DNA of 64,000 nucleotides, from NCBI GenBank assembly GCA_963795555.1, contig CAWCHZ010000002.1, positions 1,674,001-1,738,000 on the forward strand, given 5' to 3'. The stretch comes from CAWCHZ01 sp963795555 (lineage in GTDB: Bacteria; Actinomycetota; Thermoleophilia; Solirubrobacterales; Solirubrobacteraceae). Below the pieces are notes generated by a model. That model was not told the DNA's origin. It saw nothing but the letters and a program-made list of their open reading frames with translations, and did not search any database. Below are positions 53,565-61,786 of this stretch, piece after piece. The first letter of the stretch is position 1. Each line of letters opens with the position of its first letter. Made by a program: the position numbers and the translations under genes.

Positions 53565-54980
53565 GTGCCAGACATCGTGATGCCGCGCCTCTCGGACTCG
53601 ATGGAAGAGGGCACGATCATCCGCTGGCTCAAGACCGATGGCGAGCAGGTCCGTCGCGGCGAGGAGCTCGTCGAGATCGAGACCGACAAGGCCAACATGA
53701 CCTACGAGGCCGACGAGGAGGGCATTCTGAAGATCGTCGCGGCGCAGGGTGACACGCTGCCGGTCGGCGGCAAGATCGCCGAGGTCGGCGAGCCCAGCTC
53801 CTCGTTGGCGGCCCAGTCCGAGGCGGAGGGGCAGCCCGAGGCCGCGGCGCAGCGTGAGCCGGGAGCGCAACCCGAGGAGGCGGCGCAACCCGAGGAGACA
53901 GCGCAACCCGAGGAGGCAGCGCGGCCCGAGGGGGCGGCGCAACCCGACCAGGATGTCCGCGCGCCGGAGACCGAGCAGGCGCCTGAAGGCGCTGGGGGGA
54001 CCGGCAACGGACGCACCAAGGCCTCGCCGCTCGCGCGGCGGATCGCCCGCGAGCGCGGCGTCGAGCTGGCCGCGCTCAGCGGCAGCGGGCCGGGCGGGCG
54101 GATCGTCAAGGCCGATGTCGAGGCTGCCCTGACCGGTGCGCAAGCCGCATGGGGCGCTGAGCCAGTCGCAGACGAGCGCGGCAGCGCGGAGCCAGTCGCG
54201 GACGAGCGCGGGGGCGCCGAGCCGACTGCGGACGAGCGCGGCGGCGGCGCGCAGCCGGCGGAGGCCCAGGCCGAGCCCGCAAGCGCCAAGGGCAAGGTCA
54301 CGCGCGTCGAGCTCACGCGCCTGCAGCAGCTGGTCGCGCGACGGATGGCCGAATCGCGCGCCACCGTCCCCAGTTTCGAGCTCCAAATGGAGATCGACAT
54401 GGAGGATGCCGCGGCGCTGCGCGAGCAGCTCAAGGCGCACGCCGGCGAGCAGGACGTCGTGCCCTCGCTCAACGACATGATCGTCAAGGCCTGCGCGCTG
54501 GCGCTCCGACGCTTCCCGCGCGCCAATGGCGCCTACCGTGACGGGCACTTCGAGCTCTACGAGCGCATCAATGTCGGCGTCGCCGTCGCGGCGACCGACG
54601 CGCTCGTCGTACCAACGATCTTCGACGCCGACGGCAAGTCGCTGGGGCAGATCGCACGCGAGGCGCGAACGCTGGCGCAGCGCGTACGCGATCGCACGAT
54701 CACGCCACCGGAGCTGTCGGGCGGGACCTTCACGGTATCCAACCTCGGCATGTTCGGGATCACCAGCTTCACCGCGGTGATCAACCCGCCCCAGGCCGCG
54801 ATTCTCGCGATCGGTGCCGTCGAGCCGAAGGCTGTCGTGTACGAGGGCGCGATCCGCGCGCGGCGGCGGATGGGCGTGACGCTCGCCTGTGACCACCGCA
54901 TCCTCTATGGAGCCGACGCGGCGGAGTTCCTCGGTGCGGTGCGCGAGCTGCTCGAGAATCCGCTGCGACTGACCTTCTGA
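53565..54980 (+). CDS. 2-oxoacid dehydrogenase E2 component (dihydrolipoyl acyltransferase)
   Basis: A 471-residue core subunit. One lipoyl domain (1-77) has the lipoylated Lys in VEIETDKANMTY. An Ala/Glu/Pro linker built from 18-bp DNA repeats leads to the E1/E3-binding domain (SPLARRIARERGV to SGPGGRIVKADVEAAL). A second linker with three 30-bp repeats precedes the catalytic domain. The catalytic motif, usually HxxxDG, reads DHRILYGADAAEF, so Tyr replaces Asp, as I recall for plastid and cyanobacterial E2 enzymes. GTG 53565 has the Shine-Dalgarno TAGGAGG. Confidence 0.95.
   Translation: MPDIVMPRLSDSMEEGTIIRWLKTDGEQVRRGEELVEIETDKANMTYEADEEGILKIVAAQGDTLPVGGKIAEVGEPSSSLAAQSEAEGQPEAAAQREPGAQPEEAAQPEETAQPEEAARPEGAAQPDQDVRAPETEQAPEGAGGTGNGRTKASPLARRIARERGVELAALSGSGPGGRIVKADVEAALTGAQAAWGAEPVADERGSAEPVADERGGAEPTADERGGGAQPAEAQAEPASAKGKVTRVELTRLQQLVARRMAESRATVPSFELQMEIDMEDAAALREQLKAHAGEQDVVPSLNDMIVKACALALRRFPRANGAYRDGHFELYERINVGVAVAATDALVVPTIFDADGKSLGQIAREARTLAQRVRDRTITPPELSGGTFTVSNLGMFGITSFTAVINPPQAAILAIGAVEPKAVVYEGAIRARRRMGVTLACDHRILYGADAAEFLGAVRELLENPLRLTF
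53863..53945 (+). repeat. 18-bp repeats in the first E2 linker
   Basis: Four to five imperfect units of the type GAGGAGGCGGCGCAACCC encode repeated Pro-Glu-Glu-Ala-Ala-Gln residues between the lipoyl and binding domains. Confidence 0.7.
54159..54248 (+). repeat. 30-bp tandem repeat (three units) in the second E2 linker
   Basis: Units at 54159-54188, 54189-54218 and 54219-54248 encode EPVADERGSA-type blocks. Confidence 0.85.
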
Positions 54981-55061
54981 GGCCTCCTGCCCCCGCTGGC
55001 GAGCCTGTTGGCCTTCCGAGGTCTTCCATGCCGACGGGCAGCCTGCTGGCCTTCCGAGGTC
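54969..55061 (+). repeat. Repeats derived from the E2 gene 3' end
   Basis: The end of the E2 gene, CTGACCTTCTGAGGCC at 54969-54984, is echoed at about 55008 and 55046 as CTGGCCTTCCGAGGTC-type copies; the last two extend to 22 bases (55002-55023, 55040-55061) with one mismatch. The stop TGA has become CGA in the copies. Confidence 0.75.
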
Positions 55062-55064
55062 GGC

Positions 55065-55070
55065 TAGGCT
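55065..55070 (+). promoter_or_regulatory. -10 element of lipB
   Basis: TAGGCT, six bases before GTG 55077; no Shine-Dalgarno sequence. Confidence 0.5.
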
Positions 55071-55076
55071 CCTGGC

Positions 55077-55790
55077 GTGAGCGCTCGCTCGGAGCTGTGG
55101 GTCTGCCATCTCGGCGTCGTCGACTACGGCGAGGCGCTCGCGCTGCAGGAGCGCGTGCGCGAGCTGCGCCAGGCCGACGCCCTGCCCGATGTGCTGCTGC
55201 TGCTCGAGCACCCCGCGGTCTATACGCGCGGGCGGCGCAGCGATCCCGACGAGCTGCCGTTGGGCGAGCGGTGGTATCGCGATCAGGGCATTGAGATCGT
55301 CGACGTCGATCGCGGCGGCAAGCTCACGTATCACGGGCCTGGGCAGCTCGTCGGCTATCCGATAATGCGCGCGCCAGACGTCGTGGCGTTCGTGCGCACG
55401 ATGGAGCGCGCGATCATCGCCGCGCTCGCCGACAGCGGTGTCAGCGCAGCCACGCGCACCGGGCTGACGGGCGTGTGGGTGGATGAGCGCAAGATCGCGT
55501 CGATCGGAATCCATGTCTCGCGCCGCGTGACGACGCACGGCTTCGCGATCAACGTCGACAACGATCTCGCCCCGTTCGAGTGGGTCGTGCCGTGCGGCCT
55601 GACAGACGTGCGCATGACCTCGGTGGCGAGCGAGCTCGCCGGGAAGAGCGCGCTGGCATGTGAGAGCGCGCTGACGCGCTGCGTGCGCCGGCGCGTGGCC
55701 TGGCGCTTCGCCGAGGCCCACGATCTGCGCCAGCGACTCGTGACGCCGGCCCGCCTGATCCGCGAGCTCGGGGTCCCACAGCCGGCATGA
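55077..55790 (+). CDS. lipB: Octanoyltransferase
   Basis: Moves octanoyl from acyl carrier protein onto lipoyl domains such as that of the E2 next door. The 237-residue protein has the conserved RGGKLTYHGPGQLVGYPI, KIASIGIHVSR with the catalytic Lys, THGFAINV and the nucleophile Cys in WVVPCGLTD. GTG 55077 lies after a -10 box. The stop overlaps the lipA ATG (ATGA). Confidence 0.96.
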   Translation: MSARSELWVCHLGVVDYGEALALQERVRELRQADALPDVLLLLEHPAVYTRGRRSDPDELPLGERWYRDQGIEIVDVDRGGKLTYHGPGQLVGYPIMRAPDVVAFVRTMERAIIAALADSGVSAATRTGLTGVWVDERKIASIGIHVSRRVTTHGFAINVDNDLAPFEWVVPCGLTDVRMTSVASELAGKSALACESALTRCVRRRVAWRFAEAHDLRQRLVTPARLIRELGVPQPA

Positions 55791-56779
55791 GCGCTCCCGA
55801 CGCCCGCCTGCACGTCACGCGGTCGCGCGCGAACCCGGGTGGGATGGACGTCACGCGCGTGCTGGGCGACGCCGTTCGGCCATACCGCGAACGCAAGCCG
55901 CCGTGGCTGAAGGTCCCGGCCCCGGGGAGCCCACGCTATCGCGACCTGCAGGCCCTGATCGCCGCCGAAGGGCTTCATACGGTTTGTCAGGAAGCCGCCT
56001 GCCCCAACGTCGGCGAGTGCTGGGAGCGCGGCACCGCGACGTTCATGATCCTCGGCGACACGTGCACGCGCCGCTGCGGCTTCTGCAACGTCAAGACGGG
56101 CAAGCCGACCTGGAACGACCCGCTCGAGCCCGCGCGCGTCGCGCGCTCGGTCGCTCGGATGGGGCTGCGCCACGCCGTGATCACCAGCGTCGACCGCGAT
56201 GATCTGCCCGACTGCGGCGCGTCGGCCTTCGTCGGCGTCATCCGCCAGATCCGCCGCCAGGCTCCGGGCTGCCAAATCGAGGTCCTCACGCCCGACTTCC
56301 GCGGCGAGGAGATGCCGCTTGCGAAGGTGATCGCCGAGCGTCCCGACGTCTTCAACCACAACGTCGAGGTGGTGCCACGTTTGTATCCAGTCGCTCGGCG
56401 GGGCTCGCGCTTCGAGCGCTCCTGTCGCGTGCTGCGCAACGCTCAGGAGATGAGCGACGGCGACGTCGTGACCAAGTCCGGGCTGATGGTCGGTCTGGGC
56501 GAGAGCCACGACGAGATGCTCGACGCGCTGGGGCTCCTGCGCGAGCACGGCGTCCGGGTGATCACGATCGGACAGTACCTGCGGCCGACCGAGCGTCATC
56601 TGCCGGTCGTGCGCTACTGGCACCCGGATGAGTTCGCGGCGCTCGAGCGCGACGCCTACCGGCTCGGCTTCGATCATGTGGCGGCCGGTCCGCTGGTGCG
56701 CTCCTCGTATCACGCCGACCAGCACGTGCCCCAGCAGGCCGCCGGCGTCGGGCCACTGCGCAGCGGGGCCGGCGCCTAG
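55787..56779 (+). CDS. lipA: Lipoyl synthase
   Basis: Radical-SAM enzyme that inserts two sulfurs into the octanoyl group, 330 residues. Both clusters are visible: the auxiliary C-x4-C-x5-C in CQEAACPNVGEC and the radical-SAM CTRRCGFCNV. The C-terminal RSSYHAD carries the family's Ser ligand. An Arg-rich N-terminal extension of about 30 residues precedes the usual start KPPWLKVPAP. ATG 55787 overlaps lipB, so lipoate attachment and sulfur insertion are co-expressed. Confidence 0.97.
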   Translation: MSAPDARLHVTRSRANPGGMDVTRVLGDAVRPYRERKPPWLKVPAPGSPRYRDLQALIAAEGLHTVCQEAACPNVGECWERGTATFMILGDTCTRRCGFCNVKTGKPTWNDPLEPARVARSVARMGLRHAVITSVDRDDLPDCGASAFVGVIRQIRRQAPGCQIEVLTPDFRGEEMPLAKVIAERPDVFNHNVEVVPRLYPVARRGSRFERSCRVLRNAQEMSDGDVVTKSGLMVGLGESHDEMLDALGLLREHGVRVITIGQYLRPTERHLPVVRYWHPDEFAALERDAYRLGFDHVAAGPLVRSSYHADQHVPQQAAGVGPLRSGAGA

Positions 56780-56806
56780 ACTCGCGCGCCGCCCCGGCGC
56801 AGCGCG

Positions 56807-56812
56807 TAGGCT
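56807..56812 (+). promoter_or_regulatory. -10 element of the rhomboid gene
   Basis: TAGGCT, seven bases before CTG 56820. Confidence 0.45.
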
Positions 56813-56819
56813 CCCGGCA

Positions 56820-57569
56820 CTGATCCCGCTCAAGGACAACATCCCAACCGACCGCTTCCCGCTGGTCACGGTCGCGCTGATCGTCGCCAACGCACTGGTC
56901 TACTTCCTGTTCCAGCACGGTGGGATCCTGCACGGCGCGTCCACCCACAGCGTCCTGGCCTATGGCGCGATCCCCTACGAGCTGACCCACCCCGGACAGC
57001 ACTGCGCCGTCTTTGCCGATGGACACGCGATCTGCGGGCGCGGCCTGCACGACGCGATCTCACCGTGGCTGAAGCCCTTTGTGTCGATGTTCATGCACGC
57101 CAGCATCATTCACATCGCCGGCAACATGCTGTTCCTGTGGATCTTCGGCAACAACATCGAGGACTCGATGGGGCGCGTGCGCTTCATCGTCTTCTACCTG
57201 CTTGGCGGCGTGGCGGCATTCGCGCTGCAGACCGCGGTCAGCCCCTCGGCCGCCGTCCCCACCCTGGGAGCATCGGGAGCGATCGCGGGGGTGCTGGGCG
57301 GCTACATCCTGCTCTACCCCCGCGCTCGTGTGCTGACGCTCGTCTTCCTCTTCATCTTCGTGACGATCATCGAGCTGCCCGCCGTGCTGATGCTCGGCGT
57401 CTGGATCGCCGAGCAAGCGCTGTTCGGCGCGGCCAACCTCACCAACCCCACCGGTGGTGGGGGCGGCGTCGCCTACTTCGCCCACATTGGTGGCTTCATC
57501 TTCGGGGCCGCCGCGATCCGGGCGTTCATCATCCGGCACAAGCGGGTCCCACCGCGCGCGCTCGCCTAG
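56820..57569 (+). CDS. Rhomboid-family intramembrane serine protease
   Basis: A 249-residue protease with about six or seven helices. The catalytic Ser is in TLGASGAIAGVLGGY and the His in YFAHIGGFIFG; the HIAGNMLFLWIFG segment supplies the oxyanion Asn. The family's start IPLKDNIPTDRFPLVT follows directly after CTG 56820. There is no in-frame ATG, GTG or TTG nearby, and the CTG is seven bases after a TAGGCT box, so a leaderless CTG start is the best reading. Substrates are unknown. Its 3' end is echoed in the downstream spacer. Confidence 0.9.
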   Translation: MIPLKDNIPTDRFPLVTVALIVANALVYFLFQHGGILHGASTHSVLAYGAIPYELTHPGQHCAVFADGHAICGRGLHDAISPWLKPFVSMFMHASIIHIAGNMLFLWIFGNNIEDSMGRVRFIVFYLLGGVAAFALQTAVSPSAAVPTLGASGAIAGVLGGYILLYPRARVLTLVFLFIFVTIIELPAVLMLGVWIAEQALFGAANLTNPTGGGGGVAYFAHIGGFIFGAAAIRAFIIRHKRVPPRALA

Positions 57570-57624
57570 CGAGGTCTACGGCGGGGTCGCCTAAGCGAGG
57601 GCCGTCGGCGCTCGCGCAGCGAGG
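57561..57624 (+). repeat. Three-unit repeat of the rhomboid gene 3' end
   Basis: CTCGCCTAGCGAGG (57561, containing the real TAG), GTCGCCTAAGCGAGG (57586, with TAA) and CTCGCGCAGCGAGG (57611). The unit is itself partly palindromic. Confidence 0.7.
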
Positions 57625-57654
57625 TTTTCACCCTCCCCCGTCGAATCTCGCGCC

Positions 57655-58533
57655 ATGCGCGAGAACCTCGACGTCGCTCAGATCTTCAAGACGATCCTCG
57701 CCACCTACCGCGAGCACGCCGGTGTGCTGCTGTGGGCGGCGCTGCCGATCTTCGTGCCGATCGCCATCCTGAACGGCGCGATCTACTCCGGCAGCACCAG
57801 CGCCGGCCTGGTCCTGCTCGTGCTGCTGATCGTCATCGTGGCGAGCTTCTGGTACCAGGCGGTTGTCGTCGAGGCGGTGCGCCGGATCCACGACCGCAAT
57901 CGCAGCCTGTCGGTCGGCGAGCTCTATCGCTCGGTCGGCCCGGTGGTGGCTCCGCTCGTCGGCGCCGCGATCCTCGCCGGCATCGCGATCACGGCCGGTC
58001 TCGTCGTCTTCGTGATCCCCGGGCTGGTCCTGCTGACCTGGTGGGCTCTGCTGGCCCCGGCGATCGTGATCGAGCGCGCCCCGGTGATGGACGCCTTCCG
58101 GCGTAGCCGCGAGCTCGTGCGCGGCAATGCCTGGCAGGTCTTTGCCGTGATCGTCGGCTTGTGGATCTTCCAGCTGGTGCTCGGCATCGTCTTCAGGGTG
58201 ATCGCCGCCGCGATCAGCCACAGCCTGTTCGTCTACGGAGCTGGGTCGCTGATCGCCCAGCTGATCACGGCGCCGCTGGCCGGCCTGGCCGCGGCGACGA
58301 TGTTCTTCGAGCTGCGTCGCCTGCAGGGCAGGGGCGCCAGCATCGGCGGCGCCCCGGCGTGGGGTCCCACGAGCTCCACGCCGACATCGTCCGCGCCAAC
58401 AACGACCCCGCCGACAGCGCCCCCTTCCGCCCCACCCCCCAGCCCTAGTCCGGAGCCCTCGGAGCCGGAGTCATCAGAGCCACCGCCATCGCCCGACGCC
58501 GCACTGGGCACCTCAGTCCCTCCACCCGGCTGA
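57655..58533 (+). CDS. Polytopic membrane protein with Pro/Ser-rich tail
   Basis: A 292-residue protein with about six helices, resembling the membrane domain found with glycerophosphodiester phosphodiesterases (DUF7847-like): an N-terminal LDVAQIFKTILATYREHAGVLL, VLLVLLIVIVASFWYQAVVVEAV, and ERAPVMDAFRRSRELVRGNAW before the last helices. The final 60 residues are Pro/Ser/Thr/Glu-rich and probably disordered. No catalytic residues are evident. ATG 57655 lacks a Shine-Dalgarno sequence. Function unknown. Confidence 0.75.
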   Translation: MRENLDVAQIFKTILATYREHAGVLLWAALPIFVPIAILNGAIYSGSTSAGLVLLVLLIVIVASFWYQAVVVEAVRRIHDRNRSLSVGELYRSVGPVVAPLVGAAILAGIAITAGLVVFVIPGLVLLTWWALLAPAIVIERAPVMDAFRRSRELVRGNAWQVFAVIVGLWIFQLVLGIVFRVIAAAISHSLFVYGAGSLIAQLITAPLAGLAAATMFFELRRLQGRGASIGGAPAWGPTSSTPTSSAPTTTPPTAPPSAPPPSPSPEPSEPESSEPPPSPDAALGTSVPPPG

Positions 58534-58636
58534 CGGGGCCACCCGCGGATCGAGCGACATTGGGGACACAAGCGTTTGCGGGGGGCGGCCGCTGCCCGGT
58601 CCCCCTCGCTCGAAGACGGCGGTCGGGCCCGCCCGA

Positions 58637-59788
58637 TTAGCCCGTCATCGGGTGCGTCGGCGTCTGCCCGTCGGGCTCGATCAGGTCGAAGCCGTCGGGG
58701 ATGTTGAGCAGGCCGGGCGCGGTCCCCGGCACGTCGGTGCGGCCGTACTGCCAGACGATCGACTTGGTGCGGGGGTCGATGATCACGACGCGGTGGCGGT
58801 AGTCGTCGTTGACGCCGATCAGCCCGTTGGGCAGGCGCTCGGCGAGGCTCGGGTGGTCGAGCATGCGCGGCCCTGACGCGGGGTGATAGCTCCAGAGGAT
58901 CTGACCCTCGCGCGTGAACTCATACAGCCCGCCTGGCTTGCTGTAGTCGGCGATCAGGTAGAGATCTGGCCCGATCTGCTGGGGATCGGATGGATAGGCG
59001 ATCGGCAGGTGCAGGCTCCAGACCACCTGCCCGTCAGGCGTGATCTCATCGACGTAGGAGCCGTTGATCTCCGAGACGAGCACGTTGCCATCGGCCAGCG
59101 GCGTGTCCCCGTTCGGGTAGTTGATGCCACGGGGTGGGTCATGCACGCAGCTCCCGACGGTGCCGATCTGCGCGACCGGCTGCTGTCCGCGGATGAACAG
59201 GATGCGGCAGTTCTTGGCGTCGGCGACGGTGATCTCGCCGTTGCGCAGCAGGTAGGCATCGTCGGGCTGGCTGAGGTAGCCCAGCGTCGAGCCGGCAACC
59301 CGGGGGTGGCCGTAGGAGTAGATGATCCGCCCCGACGGGTAGGCGAGCTCGACGATCGTGTCGTTGTCCTCCTCGTTGGTGATGATCGCCGTGCCGTGAT
59401 GGATGAAGAAGGCGTCGTCGGGGAAGTAGAAGCCGCCGCGTGGCGGCGGCTTGGTCGCCGAGGGATAGCGCCAGAGGATGTGCTTGGCGGCGTCGACCAG
59501 CAGCAGCCGGTTGTTGCCGCGGTCGGCGATCAGCAGATGCCCGGGGAACGGTCTCGTGGCCGGCGACCAGGCGAGCGCCCGGCGGCGCGCGGCGGCCGCG
59601 GCGCGCGCCCGGGCTGCCGCGCGCTGCTGCGGCGTGGGCCCACCGCCGCCGGCGAGCAGCACCACCACCAGCACGATCACGACCACCGCCAGCAGCGGGA
59701 GCAGGCGTCGACGGCGTCGACGCGCAGCGGCGCGTGCCGACGCGCCTCGGCGCCCACGACCACCTGAGGATCGGCGTTGGCTGCTCAT
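58637..59788 (-). CDS. Membrane-anchored beta-propeller protein (arylsulfotransferase/NHL-like)
   Basis: A 383-residue protein. An Arg-rich N-terminus is followed by one helix (LLPLLAVVVIVLVVVLLAGG, about 30-48), an Ala/Arg linker, then repeated propeller strands such as GHLLIADRGNNRLLLVDAA, HPRVAGSTLGYLSQPDDAYLLRNG (in parts), GNVLVSEINGSYVDEI and WQYGRTDVPG. The pattern fits NHL or arylsulfotransferase-like propellers facing outward. I see no clear catalytic set. ATG 59788 has little ribosome-binding signal. It converges on the preceding membrane protein gene. Confidence 0.75.
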   Translation of the reverse strand: MSSQRRSSGGRGRRGASARAAARRRRRRLLPLLAVVVIVLVVVLLAGGGGPTPQQRAAARARAAAAARRRALAWSPATRPFPGHLLIADRGNNRLLLVDAAKHILWRYPSATKPPPRGGFYFPDDAFFIHHGTAIITNEEDNDTIVELAYPSGRIIYSYGHPRVAGSTLGYLSQPDDAYLLRNGEITVADAKNCRILFIRGQQPVAQIGTVGSCVHDPPRGINYPNGDTPLADGNVLVSEINGSYVDEITPDGQVVWSLHLPIAYPSDPQQIGPDLYLIADYSKPGGLYEFTREGQILWSYHPASGPRMLDHPSLAERLPNGLIGVNDDYRHRVVIIDPRTKSIVWQYGRTDVPGTAPGLLNIPDGFDLIEPDGQTPTHPMTG

Positions 59789-59995
59789 GAATCGTGTCGG
59801 GAGGATCGGGCCGTGCCGTAGGCGGGCCGGCGCACCGCCCAGGCGAAGACCCTACAGGGCCGACCAGCCGACCCAGCTCCGGCGTCTTCCGTAGAACCCC
59901 ACCGCGATCCGCGGTCTTCCCACCAGGCAGGCCACCGCGGGGGACCCGGGGCTGCCCGCGCATGGCTCAGCGCCGATGCACGCCGACTGCGCGGC

Positions 59996-60238
59996 TCACC
60001 AGTCCTTCTCCTCCTCGTCGGCCTCGCCGTAGGCAGCATCCGGGTCCTCGAGATCGTCGAAGCCCATGGCGTCTTGGTCGACGCGCCGGGCCGCGTGCTC
60101 GTCGCCGTGGCTGGCGTGCTCGATGAGCTCGCCCTCGGTGAGCTCGAAGCCCTCGGATTCGCCCTCCCCGGCCTCGCTCAGGGGGGCCAGGGCGGGGTCG
60201 ATCTCGTCGTATGGATCATCCGGCCACTCAGGTGTCAT
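59996..60238 (-). CDS. Small, highly acidic protein
   Basis: An 80-residue protein, about one third Asp and Glu, with no cysteine and no recognised domain. It starts MTPEWPDDPYDEIDPAL and ends EADEEEKDW, and is likely disordered. ATG 60238 has GGAGGGAG about ten bases upstream. It follows a lipoprotein gene on the same strand by about 100 bases. Function unknown. Confidence 0.6.
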   Translation of the reverse strand: MTPEWPDDPYDEIDPALAPLSEAGEGESEGFELTEGELIEHASHGDEHAARRVDQDAMGFDDLEDPDAAYGEADEEEKDW

Positions 60239-60339
60239 CTCAAGCTCGCTCCCTCCGATCGTGGTGCGGCGCACATGTTCGCGCCCCGGCCTCGGCGCGG
60301 CAAGGGCGAGCCGCATCACGCGATCTCGAGCTGCGAGGC

Positions 60340-60957
60340 TCAGGTCGCCGCCGAGAGCACCAGACCGCACTGCTTGAAACCATAGGAGTCGGCGGCCGCC
60401 TTGGCCTGCTGGGCAGTCGCCTGCGTCTGCTGCAACAGCCCCAGAGCGCTGGTCACGTCGCCCCGGCTGAGCGCGGCCTGCGCGTTGGCCATCGCGTCGA
60501 CAACCTGACCCGAGGGGGCCAGGAAGCGCTCGATCGCGTCGTGGTCGCCGCTGGGTTGGGACAGGCCGCGCAGCTGCGTCAAGGCGCGGGCCTCGATGCC
60601 GTGCAGCTGCTCGACCACGCCGGCGAGCTTGGCCGCACTGCCCGCGCTCAGCGAGCCCGCCGCCGCGGCGGTCAGCTGCGAGACCAACGGCCCTCCCTGC
60701 ATCCGCGCCGTCGCGCAGATCCGATCGGCCCGGGCGATGTAGGCCGCCTTGCTGGGTCCGGCGCCGCCCCCGCCGCCACCACAACCAGCCAGCAGCAGGA
60801 CGAGCATCCCCAGTGCCAAGCCGACTCGCCGTGACCAAGCCCCACCGCCCCGTCCCGGCCAGGTGGCCCCGTCCCGTCCCGGCCACGCGGCCCGGCTTCC
60901 CCGTGGCGAAGCGGCTCGGATTCGTGGCGATCGCGTGAGGGTCGGTTGGGCAGGCAT
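60340..60957 (-). CDS. Putative lipoprotein of unknown function
   Basis: A 205-residue protein. A long Arg/Pro/Gly tail (1-42) precedes the helix LALGMLVLLLAGC, a good lipobox with Cys about 59, then a Gly-rich spacer and a helical domain with two Cys (DRICATARM and FKQCGLVLS) that may pair. If an internal start (TTG or ATG just before the helix) is used, it would be a normal lipoprotein; the annotated ATG 60957 gives an unusually long tail. It is divergent from the ABC ATPase gene. Confidence 0.7.
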   Translation of the reverse strand: MPAQPTLTRSPRIRAASPRGSRAAWPGRDGATWPGRGGGAWSRRVGLALGMLVLLLAGCGGGGGGAGPSKAAYIARADRICATARMQGGPLVSQLTAAAAGSLSAGSAAKLAGVVEQLHGIEARALTQLRGLSQPSGDHDAIERFLAPSGQVVDAMANAQAALSRGDVTSALGLLQQTQATAQQAKAAADSYGFKQCGLVLSAAT

Positions 60958-60993
60958 GGGGCCGGATTGCCCGGGCGGGGGGCCGCTGAGAGT

Positions 60994-61734
60994 ATGACGT
61001 GCGTGGCAGGCGCGAAACTACGGCATGTGACGACGGTGGGGCAGCCGCTCGGCGGCGCGGAGGTCAGCGTGCGCCACGTGCGCAAGACCTACGACGGTCG
61101 CGTGCACGCGCTCGTCGACGTGTCGCTGGATCTCGCCGCCGGCGAGCTGCTGCTGCTGACCGGGCCGTCCGGCTGCGGCAAGAGCACGCTGCTGAACCTG
61201 ATCGGCGGGCTCGACACGCCCGACGCAGGCGAGATCCTCGTCGATCGCCAGTCGCTCCCCGAGCTGACCGACGCCGCTCGCTTCCGCCGTGAGACGATCG
61301 GCTTCGTCTTCCAGCACCACCTGCTGATCCCGGGGCTGACGGCACGCGAGAACGTCGAGATCCCGCTGATCCCCACAGGCACGGCGCGCGCGCAGCGCAC
61401 CGGGCGGGCGCTCGAGCTGCTTGCCGAGGTTGGGCTGGAGGCCCGCGCCGATCACCTGCCCGCGCAGCTGTCGGGCGGTGAGCGCCAACGGGTGGCGATC
61501 GCCCGAGCGCTGGTGAACGATCCCCGGCTGCTGCTCGCCGACGAGCCGACCGGCTCGCTGGACTCGGTGTCCAGCGGCCATGTGCTGGGGCTGCTCGAGG
61601 AGATCCGCGCGCGGCGGGGTATGACGGTGCTGCTCGTGAGCTACGACCCAGCCGTAGATGCCCACGCCGACCGTCGCGTGAGGATGCGCGACGGGCGCGT
61701 CGTCACCGACGAGGTCCTGTCGGCGGGCGGCTGA
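60994..61734 (+). CDS. ABC transporter ATP-binding protein (LolD/MacB type)
   Basis: A single-domain ATPase, about 246 residues, of the MacB/LolD/FtsE group that energises FtsX-like permeases. Walker A GPSGCGKST, Q-loop VFQHHLLIPGL, signature LSGGERQRVAIARAL and Walker B LLLADEPTGSLD are intact. The switch (H-loop) position reads LLVSYDPAVDAHADR where THD is usual, so the His is replaced by Tyr, which would be expected to impair hydrolysis. The start is uncertain (ATG 60994, or GTG 61001 or 61027). Its likely permease is encoded convergently 49 bases away. Confidence 0.88.
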   Translation: MTCVAGAKLRHVTTVGQPLGGAEVSVRHVRKTYDGRVHALVDVSLDLAAGELLLLTGPSGCGKSTLLNLIGGLDTPDAGEILVDRQSLPELTDAARFRRETIGFVFQHHLLIPGLTARENVEIPLIPTGTARAQRTGRALELLAEVGLEARADHLPAQLSGGERQRVAIARALVNDPRLLLADEPTGSLDSVSSGHVLGLLEEIRARRGMTVLLVSYDPAVDAHADRRVRMRDGRVVTDEVLSAGG

Positions 61735-61750
61735 TCGCTCAACTGCACAG

Positions 61751-61786
61751 GGCGTCTCGGGCTGGCCAGGCGCCTCGGGCCGGTCA
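61751..61786 (-). repeat. 18-bp tandem repeat at the permease gene end
   Basis: 61751-61768 and 61769-61786 agree at 15 of 18 bases; the second contains the permease stop codon. Confidence 0.6.

Noticed and set aside
58577..58612. GC-rich imperfect hairpin between two converging genes
   Set aside because: The stem has a bulge and no T-run; it may work as a terminator but the evidence is too thin.
59789..59995. Spacer between the propeller gene and the small acidic gene
   Set aside because: About 200 bases with no open frame, hairpin or promoter that I could support.
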